A stretch of DNA of 64,000 bases from Paulinella micropora (Eukaryota; Cercozoa; Imbricatea; Euglyphida; Paulinellidae), in NCBI GenBank assembly GCA_019918135.1, contig WBZZ01002344.1, forward strand, positions 162,971 through 226,970, given 5' to 3'. A program made the position numbers and the translations under genes. The number at the start of each line of letters is the position of its first letter. Position 1 is the first letter of the stretch. The notes beneath the pieces were generated by a model. That model was not told where the DNA came from and made no database searches. It saw only the letters and a list, made by a program, of their open reading frames with translations. Shown here in pieces: positions 46,314-54,460 of this stretch.

Positions 46314-47216
46314 ATGCCTAGATCTATACATAAAGGATTAATAGCAAACAAGTTACCACGAAAAACACTTTTGAAGCAGAACCTGGAAAAAACTAACATA
46401 GAAAAAGCACATGAGGAATTTACTATTGACAGGCCAGTAATAACAGAGTTAGATAGCAAAAAACCGCCTAAATTTAAGAATGACTTGGAAATACAACCAA
46501 TTAAAACACAAAGAGATGGTGTTGAATTGCTTCCTATTCAAAAAGAAGGAATATTGCCAGGAATGGGAACTATGGTTATATGTGCGAGCACTGGTGGAGG
46601 TAAATCAGTTATGATTTGTAATCTACTCGCCAAAAAGAACATGTTGAAAGGATTTTATGATAGAATAGTCGTCTTTTGCTTAAGCCCGTGCCCTATTTTA
46701 GAAGACACTCTTAAGTTTAAAAAAGAAGACATAATCAAAGAGGATAAGCCTGAATTAATGAGAGAAATATTAACTAAACAAAAAGAACTGATTAAAACTA
46801 AAGGGTTTAAGAAAGCACCAAAAATATTATTGTTATTTGATGACATAGCACAGAGCAAAACTTTTCTTAAATCAGAAGTGCTTACTGAGTTGTTTTTCGC
46901 TTCAACACATGCTAAAGTGTCAGTCTGGGTAGCAACTCAGAGTTATACACAACTTCCACGAAGAATAAGAATCAATTGTCATTGGATGATTATTTTTAAT
47001 GGAGTAAGGAGAAGCGAACTTGACAGACTAGCAGATGAATATGAAAGTCCTTTTCTCACTAAAAAAGAATTTTACAATATGGTTAAATATGCCACAGCAG
47101 AACCTTATTAGTTTCTAGCAATTAACAATACTGCTAGTGATAGAACAACCCAGTTTAGAAAGAATTTCTCTACTATATTACGGCTTAATAAGGATAGAGA
47201 TATGACGAACTTGTAA
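46314..47216 (+). pseudogene. FtsK-HerA (A32-like) genome packaging ATPase, late nonsense codon
   Basis: The ATG at 46314 gives 265 residues to TAG 47109-47111; the same frame then stays open 34 more codons (F-L-A-I-N-N-T-A-S-D) to TAA 47214, giving about 300 residues, normal for the family. Walker A A-S-T-G-G-G-K-S (91-98), Walker B I-L-L-L-F-D-D (171-177), sensor A-T-Q-S (207-210), and a C-terminal R-R-S-E-L-D-R-L-A block, all typical of NCLDV/PLV/virophage packaging motors that pump DNA into capsids. Only the C-terminal end is lost, so partial function is conceivable. It heads the morphogenesis cluster that continues to 50575. Confidence 0.9.
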
Positions 47217-47241
47217 AATTAAATTAAATGTTTTTTTCCGC

Positions 47242-47250
47242 TATAATATA
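47242..47250 (+). promoter_or_regulatory. TATAATATA box upstream of 47255 gene
   Basis: TATAATATA, four bases, then the ATG at 47255. Supports this ATG over an upstream in-frame one at 47228. Confidence 0.4.
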
Positions 47251-47254
47251 TGAC

Positions 47255-47790
47255 ATGGCGGAATCAACTAAATTATACAAAACTTGCTATCAACAAGCAA
47301 TCGCGAAATTCGTAACAATTCGTAAAGGATCGCCCGAATACTTAGCAGTAAAGAAGATAGAAGAGGATATTAAGAGTGGTAAGATTAAGTGTCAACTAAA
47401 ACCAAAAGTAAGCAAATTAGGAAGTAAGAACAATGGACAACCTATCGCCAGCGGACAGCCAGATCAAGTGCCAGATGAAGCATTGAAAAGAAAAGCACCA
47501 GACATAGAATCAGCAAATAATTCATCTCCTGAATCAAATGCGAAACCTGTTGAAATGTCTCCAGCACCTAAGGTTGAACAATCTTTATCGAAATCTGTTA
47601 ATCCCACTCCTGTTTCTGTGCCAAAACTACTACAACACTAGCAAGTAAGATAGAAGCAATAGAAGATGCTACTCCACCACCAACTAAAAAAGTTACTGAA
47701 ACTAATGACATTGATGTAAATCAAGCCATAGCGGATTTTAAAAAAATGAAAGAGGAAAGAATTACACACAATTATGAAAAAAATAATTAA
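47255..47790 (+). pseudogene. Hypothetical Lys/Pro-rich provirus protein, one frameshift
   Basis: From the ATG at 47255 (M-A-E-S-T-K-L-Y-K-T-C-Y) the frame is open to 47641. Near 47625 the match shifts to T-T-T-L-A-S-K-I-E-A-I and ends F-K-K-M-K-E-E-R at TAA 47788-47790. The middle is Lys/Pro/Ser-rich and low complexity; the N-terminal 60 residues look folded. It lies between the ATPase and the capsid genes. Family not recognised. Confidence 0.45.
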
Positions 47791-47852
47791 TGGTAATTGA
47801 TAAAATAATTATTATTATTATGTAATGATTAAAAACACACGCCTCCAATAGA

Positions 47853-48221
47853 TTGTCTAACGAGTTTATTAACAAACTTAACGAAGGAAACCGACCCGCG
47901 AGTGATGGATTACAATTGAATCAATTTGAATTGTGGAGTAGTCATGGTGCTCCATTAGTTAATCAACCATTAACTGAATTTGGCGATCTTGTCTCACACG
48001 AGAAGAGCACTATTCAAACCACATTAACAGACATTTCTGATAACAAAGAAAATGCGGATGATGTTGATTTGGACACTGCTGTTAGCAGTTTAGCTTATTT
48101 AAAGAAAGCTGTTCAGAATGCTGAAGCAAGAGAGTTTCAGTTGACTTCGCCACAAGATGCGAGACTTGACAATATACAGAATTCAGTTGATATTATTAAA
48201 CAATCTGTTTCAAGTGAATAA
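47853..48221 (+). CDS. Small hypothetical protein before the major capsid gene
   Basis: A 122-codon frame whose first codon is TTG (TTG TCT AAC GAG). An original ATG may have mutated, since no in-frame ATG lies near the start. The product is acidic and hydrophilic; the C-terminal half is probably helical (L-K-K-A-V-Q-N-A-E-A-R). No motif recognised. It is adjacent to the major capsid gene (78 bases), so a virion role is possible. Confidence 0.4.
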   Translation: MSNEFINKLNEGNRPASDGLQLNQFELWSSHGAPLVNQPLTEFGDLVSHEKSTIQTTLTDISDNKENADDVDLDTAVSSLAYLKKAVQNAEAREFQLTSPQDARLDNIQNSVDIIKQSVSSE

Positions 48222-48298
48222 ATAATTATTTTTAATTTCTATTATTATTTTTTTAGTATAGTAACATTGCGAATTTCACTATCCTACAAGCACACACG

Positions 48299-49732
48299 AT
48301 GGAAGGAAAGGATTCTAAGAATACTGAGGAGTTGATGACCCTCAACAACCTCAGGTATGAGTTACCAGCAAATCTAGCACTCACTGAACAGGGAAGTATC
48401 TTTAAGAAGAACTTCGCCGATCAGCAGACTTACACTAGTTCGTCTGGGACTGAAATGATTTTTACACTACAGGCCAGCACTGATTTTGTTTATGGAAAGA
48501 ATTGTTATTTAACATTTGATGTTAAAGCAGATGGGTTGGTAGCCACTGATGGAAAAGATAATGTTGCTTGTGCTCTTGGTTTCCAGAACACTCCCGCTAC
48601 CGCTATTTTTGAAAGATTTTTGTTGGAAAGCAAGGATGGTAGTGAGCTTGAACGAATTGAAGATTTGAACAAGATGGTGCGAAATACTCTCCCGTGGCAT
48701 TATCCTTTTGATTATCGCCGACAGGCACAGATGGCAGGACAGAGAGAACCAGTTGAAGTTAGTAAAGATGTTAAAACTGAAACGTATTCCGTGACAGACT
48801 TTGCTATTAATACTCCCGCTGCTAGTAGTGTTGCGACTGGCCAATACTTGAAAGTTTGTATTCCTCTTCATTACTTTTCAGGAGTGTTTAATGAAGAAAC
48901 TCTCATTCCTCCATCTCTGATTAGTGGTATGAGGCTTCGCTTGACATTTGCTCCACCTCAGGAAGCATTGAATATTATTGGAACCTCTGATGGTGCGATT
49001 CCTACTGGTTTTAATGGTTCTGCTTTGACTTACACTGTATCAAATCCAGTTGTTATGTTGGAGACATTCTCTCTTGCTCCCGCCGTCCAGAGAAATGTTT
49101 TGGAACAGATGGGAAGCAAGGATGGTCTTCCATACACTTATGAAACATATTATAACCAAAAGGCGAATCCAGGCACTTCCGATGATTTTAATCTTCAAGT
49201 AAATAAGGCCGTTGCTCGTGCTCAGTGCTTGTATATCGTCACACAAAACGTGCTCGCTGACAATGCTAATATTGATAACCTTGGAACTGCTCAAATGCCT
49301 TATAAGCAGTATTAGTGCCGTATCGGTGATTGGTATGCTCCACAACAAAAGATGGAACTCGGAGGAAGCACCGATACTCTTGCCGCAGTTCAACGAGGAT
49401 GTGCTGAGTTGTATGCTAACAATCTCCAAGCGACTATGGGTATTCGCGATGCTTACATGTCTTCGTCTGTTTCTCTTGAAAAATTTCGCAGGTTTTATTC
49501 TACTACAAACAAAACAGGACTTACATCCAACTCAGGATTTGCTACCATTATCCAGACACTCAATCAATCGCCACACATTGGAGCATCTGGTCTCGCGGGT
49601 AATAACTCACGAACTGCCGAAGTTACTATTCGGTATGCGGCCGATTATAACGCAGATCGTGCCATCACTGCTTGGTTGAAATATGTCAAAGTTGCTTCTA
49701 TCTATCCATCTCGTGCCGTGGTCAAACAATAA
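48299..49732 (+). pseudogene. Major capsid protein (double jelly-roll), in-frame amber
   Basis: The ATG at 48299 gives 338 residues to TAG 49313-49315. The frame stays open after it to TAA 49730, 477 codons in all, a normal size for PLV/virophage capsid proteins. The stop falls just before C-R-I-G-D-W-Y-A-P-Q-Q-K-M, the R-x-G-x-x-Y-x-P-Q-Q type motif of this capsid class. Other features: a beta-rich N-terminal half (I-F-T-L-Q-A-S-T-D-F-V-Y), W-H-Y-P-F-D-Y-R-R and L-R-L-T-F-A-P-P. TAG is one C-to-T change from CAG. Trimers of this protein would form the icosahedral shell. The truncated product would lack the second jelly-roll end and should not assemble. Confidence 0.8.
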
Positions 49733-49777
49733 AAAAATTAATAAAAAAAATAATAATATATTTTCTATATTATAGCA

Positions 49778-50575
49778 GTGTCATTTACGATCTCTAATCT
49801 TGAAGATGAAAAGCGAACGAAAAAAAACTTCCTCCTTCGTGTCTCCTCAAGTGATAAAACAGAATCAAAATCAGCTTCTACTCACAATGGCCGTTTCGTC
49901 GTTGATCTACCAGCAACTGGTCGTAATATTGATATAATCAGTGCTTATGTCGTAAAGAGTATCTCTATCCCAAATGTTTTCCCAAATATACCGAGTTATG
50001 CCAACACTCTCACATTAATCAAAACAACTGGATCCGCTACAAAAACGGCAATCGTAACAGTAAATCAATACACCATTCATACATTCATTACCGCCCTTCA
50101 AACTGCGATTAATTCAGCAATTACCCCTAACTCCGTAGTTATAACTTTGAACTCCGTTAATAAATTGAATTTCGCTTTCACTGGTGATACATATGCTTTT
50201 GATTTCGATAATAGCACGATTAGAGATAAAATAGGACTAACTGCTGATATCTCGGCCGCGGCGAGTAGCACCATGCAGTCTATAGTCAATCTAATCGGTG
50301 AAACGGCCGTTTATGTTCATAGCCGTGCTTTAAATCAATCTGGTTTAGTTGAAGCAAATGGTAACTTTTCTGTCGTTGGTAAATGTAATTTAGATAAGCC
50401 CTATGGAGTCCAGTGCTACTTTGAGAGTTCTAATGATGTTGCTGATTATGTGCCATTTAATACAACGAAAAGTTTAAGATCTATTGATATCGTTATTAGA
50501 AATGCTAATGGAGATGTGCTTGAATGTCCTGTCAATTTTGAAGTTAGTATTCTTCTCAAAGTGTATCATGCTTAA
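49778..50575 (+). CDS. Minor capsid (penton-type, single jelly-roll) protein
   Basis: A 265-codon frame directly after the major capsid gene, the usual PLV/virophage order. It begins at GTG (GTG TCA TTT) after TATATTATAG, so an ATG start may have been lost. Beta-rich sequence, with N-G-R-F-V-V-D-L-P near the N-terminus, V-V-K-S-I-S-I-P-N-V-F-P-N and a final F-E-V-S-I-L-L-K-V-Y. Length, position and composition fit the vertex (penton) protein; no catalytic motif is expected. Assigned mainly by context. Confidence 0.6.
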   Translation: MSFTISNLEDEKRTKKNFLLRVSSSDKTESKSASTHNGRFVVDLPATGRNIDIISAYVVKSISIPNVFPNIPSYANTLTLIKTTGSATKTAIVTVNQYTIHTFITALQTAINSAITPNSVVITLNSVNKLNFAFTGDTYAFDFDNSTIRDKIGLTADISAAASSTMQSIVNLIGETAVYVHSRALNQSGLVEANGNFSVVGKCNLDKPYGVQCYFESSNDVADYVPFNTTKSLRSIDIVIRNANGDVLECPVNFEVSILLKVYHA

Positions 50576-50598
50576 GAAAAAAAGAAAATATAAATATA

Positions 50599-50835
50599 AT
50601 GACATTCATACAAAATTTAGATATACTATTCATTCTGATCAAAAACATCAACCTACGGCGACAACAACAACATAAACAACAAATCCCCTGCGGTGCCAAT
50701 ATTGATCAATTCTTTATATATTTGAAGAAAAATCACACACAACTAACCGAAGAATTGATCAAGGATAAGGACTTTGAATGGTTGAAGAAAACGTCAATAG
50801 AGATAGAAAAAAAGCTGATAAATAAACATAAATAA
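50599..50835 (+). CDS. Small Lys/Gln-rich hypothetical protein
   Basis: 78 codons from an ATG preceded by TATAAATATA. Hydrophobic start, then R-R-Q-Q-Q-H-K-Q-Q, then a helical charged end (E-W-L-K-K-T-S-I-E-I-E-K-K). No family recognised. It fills the gap before the convergent fibre-type gene. Confidence 0.4.
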   Translation: MTFIQNLDILFILIKNINLRRQQQHKQQIPCGANIDQFFIYLKKNHTQLTEELIKDKDFEWLKKTSIEIEKKLINKHK

Positions 50836-50852
50836 AGTATTCTTTTTTTTGC

Positions 50853-52085
50853 TTAAATTTGGTCTTCAACCCAGTTTAATGAAGCATAAATATTAGCAGT
50901 TCCACCGCTTGTATTTTGTGCGGATACGGTAAATGTCTTACTTGGTCCTATCTTGATGTTCTAATGAGACAAATCAATGTATATGGACGAACCACCAGAC
51001 AACACATATGTAAATATCACACTTCCGCCCGTTCTTGTAGTTCCTGCCGTATCTACTTCGGCCAATGATGTGGCTGTATCGTAATTTGAATAAGAAGGCA
51101 ATCCTCCCAATGTGGTATTAAGAACAATTCTCGCGATACATGTTTTAGTGTCTGAATTGCTGATACATAAACTCTCAAAGTAGATTATGTTATACTTTGT
51201 TTTGCTGTTAAATGTGGCGCGGTTTCTGATGGTAAATATAGCATTTTCAGTTGCTCCTATAGTTTTAACATTGTCATAAGAATTAGTTATAGCGATAGTC
51301 CGATCAATAGTCCCTTCAACCGCCAAAAACATGCTCGCAGATTTCATTACAACGGATTGAAGGCTTGATGAATATGCCTTCGCATAAATCGCGAATGCCA
51401 CCTGATCTAATGATGGAGTAGTAGCAGTGCTCGCATACTCAATTAAATGAATTGTTTCCATTCGTCCAGTTCGTGGGTTTTCTATTTTGAATGTAATTTG
51501 GCCACTGCCCAGATACTGAACAACTATTTCAAACACATTCAATTTAGTAAAATCAATTGTCGGAAAACTTCCAGTATTATCACATTTATCAACACTCCAA
51601 GCATATTGACTAATCACATTTTCAACAATTCCCGCCGTTCTGACAACAGACATTCCCGAGTTTGATTGTCTAAAACATAAATTGCCTGCTGGTGTGCCAA
51701 TGCCAATATCACAATTGAAAGTGGTTGCCGCAGTGGATGAAGGAAACAATGCGGAAAATCTAGCAACTAACCCCATACCACTTCTGTATTTTGCTCTCTC
51801 AATAGTCGTAATCTGTGCGGTTGAATTACCTGAGGCGGATGTCGTTAAAACCGTCATTGAATTGACAGACGATACCACTCCGCCATTTGTTTCTGTTTTG
51901 TCAAAGAAACGAGTATTTATGCCATATGTGAATACATTTTGTAATACTGGCGACAGAGTAGCAGTTCTCAATTCTCCGAAGGCGGTTGTTGGTAAAGCAT
52001 CTTTAATGTTATCAATAGATAGAGAAGAAGAAGATGATGTAGTTGATGAAGATGGTGTATTCGTGCTTTGACCAAAAAGGTTCAT
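50853..52085 (-). pseudogene. Fibre-type protein (MNLFG family), late nonsense codon
   Basis: The ATG at 52085 follows ATATAAAATATAAA. 374 residues to TAG at 50961-50963; the frame stays open for 35 more codons (N-I-K-I-G-P-S-K-T-F-T-V) to TAA at 50853. Ser/Thr-rich N-terminus, then a beta-rich body without Cys pairing. The start M-N-L-F-G-Q-S and T-L-S-P-V-L-Q-N-V-F-T-Y-G-I parallel the gene at 27226-27856 (M-N-I-F-G-R-S, T-L-T-R-N-I-Q-N-A-Y-V-G-I). The shared N-terminus may be a common virion attachment sequence with different distal domains. Minor fibre or lectin-like role is inferred. Confidence 0.55.
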
Positions 52086-52178
52086 TTTATATTTTATATA
52101 ATATAAAATATGTAGGTAATAATACGAGAACTACCGAGTGATATAGTTGGACACATAAGGACATTTGTTTATTCAGAA

Positions 52179-52385
52179 ATGTCCCAGCAAAATTACAAAA
52201 AAGAATTTTGTAATATGTGTGGTTTGTCTAGCACATTCCAGTCGCATCCGCCTATTATAGCAGTTGATATTGATAATGTAGATGGTGTCCAGTTTTTCAC
52301 GATCTGTTCTATTAATTGCTACAGACGAGAGTCCAACATTAGAGCAAGATATCGCGAACCGCCTTTAATCGCTGTTAAGTATTAA
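52179..52385 (+). CDS. Small zinc-binding hypothetical protein
   Basis: 68 codons, ATG at 52179. C-N-M-C-G and, 32 residues on, C-S-I-N-C-Y form a likely treble-clef or ribbon zinc site; Arg-rich end. Family not recognised. 52386-52544 holds no gene. Confidence 0.5.
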   Translation: MSQQNYKKEFCNMCGLSSTFQSHPPIIAVDIDNVDGVQFFTICSINCYRRESNIRARYREPPLIAVKY

Positions 52386-52544
52386 CTTTTTGTTTAAGTA
52401 ATCTCGCACTCCGTCGCACTGGTGCTTTTGGTTCCTCTGTCGCGGTTTCTTCTTGTGGTTTCGATCATTTTTTTGCTTCGCTCTTCGTCGCTCCACTCCT
52501 CTTCTCTTTGATAAACTCATTAACAATAACGGCTCCAATCCCGC

Positions 52545-53382
52545 TTAATTGTCGTAGTTTAGTATTATTCTTCCCCCGTGATCATCCCATATCTGCTTAA
52601 GCAATTTATACTTATCATCTCTGCTCGCTTTTTTTCCTAATGGTTTGTATTTGCTTTCTGCCGTGGCCGTTTCACTTTCAATTTCATTAATATTATTTAA
52701 ATTCAGACATAAATCTATCTTTCTTCTTAACTCCTCTAATTCTGTTTTAATCCCTTCTGCTTTTATTTTAGAAGGATCTAACACATTCACCCACGAATAA
52801 CTAAAACTAGTGAGCATATCGCCGTGTCCAAGCACATTTGAAACCCATGTATTAAAATTCTCTAATTTTGGATTGGCGAAATTGCTATACGACAAACTAG
52901 CATATAGTTTCCGCAACATACTACTTTTCTGTGTGTATTCCGAAAGCCAAGGAAAGATTTTGATAATTCTTTGGTTTAGTTCATTATTCTTTTGTTTATC
53001 AAGCACACACTCACTGTTGATGATAACTGCTCCTTTTTTCTTAAAATGGTTTCTTATTGAATTTACTTTTTCTACTACGAACTGAGGAGTAAAAAGAACG
53101 ACAGGTCTCTCAGTCCAATTCTTTTCTTGTCCTTCTCTTTTCTTTGCTAGGTTATTTACCCTCAACCAACTTGGTTTATCTGGTATCAACTCGTATGTGT
53201 TTTTATCAAATATTTCAACAGACCTTCCTCCAATTGCTATCATCAAAGCAAGTAGTTTAAGATAAGGATCATTACTTAGTATCATATCATTCATTTTAGC
53301 CATTACATCACTGACATCAATCTGTATTTTTTGTTTTTTTTTTCTTTGACATCTTTCTTATACCCCTCAACGATATCAATCC
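52545..53382 (-). pseudogene. Tyrosine recombinase, cut by Ty3 insertion; telomere-resolvase-like spacing
   Basis: The open frame from the ATG at 53303 gives 252 residues: G-G-R-S-V-E (Arg27), L-A-K-K-R (Lys54/55), S-S-M-L-R-K-L-Y-A (Arg131; the usual first His is Ser), V-L-G-H-G-D (His160) and S-Y-S-W (Tyr169). That is the full Arg-Lys-Arg-His-Tyr set, with His to Tyr spacing of 9. Only 26 residues precede the first Arg, so the N-terminal DNA-binding domain is missing. A second frame, separated by a 10-A run near 53340, continues coding-like sequence (D-I-V-E-G-Y-K-K-D-V-K) up to 53382, where the LTR begins. The gene was therefore split by the retroelement and its 5' part should lie beyond the window. 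It is probably the virus integrase; the 29-residue Arg-to-His gap and C-terminal extension are reminiscent of telomere resolvases (inference). Confidence 0.65.
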
Positions 53383-53621
53383 TGTAATGCCCCCAACGAT
53401 AGCTCGTAAAAAGTCGGTAATACAACCAAACACAGTCCTCAAGAATGAGAATGATGTCTCGTTGTATTAGCTCAGTGAAGCCAAAAAGGAAAACTGCAAC
53501 AGACCAGGAATAAAATGGCATCAGGTCCAATCCGGACAAATAATACTGAAAAACAAGCTGGTGCACCTGTCACCAGGAAAAGGTATTTTTACCGGCTATC
53601 CGGGGGGTGATGCCTACAGTA
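53383..53621 (-). repeat. 3' LTR, part matched to the other LTR
   Basis: Begins TGTAATGCC and matches 63761-64000. The other LTR end is not identifiable because its partner runs out of the window; the LTR may be longer than shown. Confidence 0.85.
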
Positions 53622-54460
53622 CCCCCTCCCGATTTTATGACGGAAATAGCATTTTCGTCATACACCTTCTGATTTCTTTCTGCAAATAGTATGCGCTATG
53701 GAGTCATGCCACACAGCGCATCGACCCACGGATAGACGCTAAAAGACGATAAATATATCCTCATACGGCACGTCAAAGCGGATTCTCTAGCCTTTCTTGT
53801 AAATTTTGAACTCCTTCCCCTCAATTTCTTTTTTTTTCTTTTTTTTTTCGGCAGTATGTCAAGAACAAACGTACTATTAATAAAAAAATACAAGCAACGT
53901 GGTGCTGTAGTACGATTCCCCCTTTGATCTCCTTCTTCTTCTTATCATTATCATTATTATTATTATTATTCACAGGGAGATCGTAAGTACATTGTCTTTT
54001 TTAATGACATACCCTTGTATAAGGCGGATATCCTATGATATAGTATTAGGGGGCCAGTCCTAATAGCTATATCCGAAGTCGAGGTGTATGTACCCGACCC
54101 TGCGATATACCGACACAAGTAGAGATTGACCGTGCTCAGGTACGACAGTATATAATCTATCGTAAAAAATAATTTAATGAAAGTTTCAGAGAACATTTCA
54201 TTTTCGAGAACATCATCCCAGGACTTGGAAAGGGTCATACCCGGGAACACCATCGCTCAATACACTAGCGATCCCCGTATACGGTGTAGTATCATCGTCG
54301 ATCGACCTTTCGCACTCGTATGTTGCGATCGAATGCCAAGTTATATCACTGAGTCTTTTTAATATTCATATTGATAACTGATGATGCATGATCAAATCAT
54401 GATACGCCGTGGGCAATCAATCATTTTATTTGAGACGCATAAAGAAAAATAGTTTCTTTG
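53622..54460 (-). other. LTR remainder and 3' noncoding region of the retroelement
   Basis: No gene seen. On the minus strand a purine-rich tract (GAAGGAGATCAAAGGGGGAA, about 53912-53931) could be the polypurine tract that primes plus-strand synthesis, which would place the LTR boundary near 53910. Not certain. Confidence 0.35.

Noticed and set aside
46160-46321. Hydrophobic C-terminal membrane tail of the Pro-rich protein
   Set aside because: A frame-shifted reading; the other frame gives a Tyr/Pro/Asn tail with a stop just before the ATPase gene, more consistent with a virion protein.
53303-53566. Minus-strand frame reading from the LTR into the recombinase
   Set aside because: A chance fusion of LTR and interrupted gene sequence; only the part left of 53383 is recombinase-derived. 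A matching LTR-only frame exists at 63741-63944.
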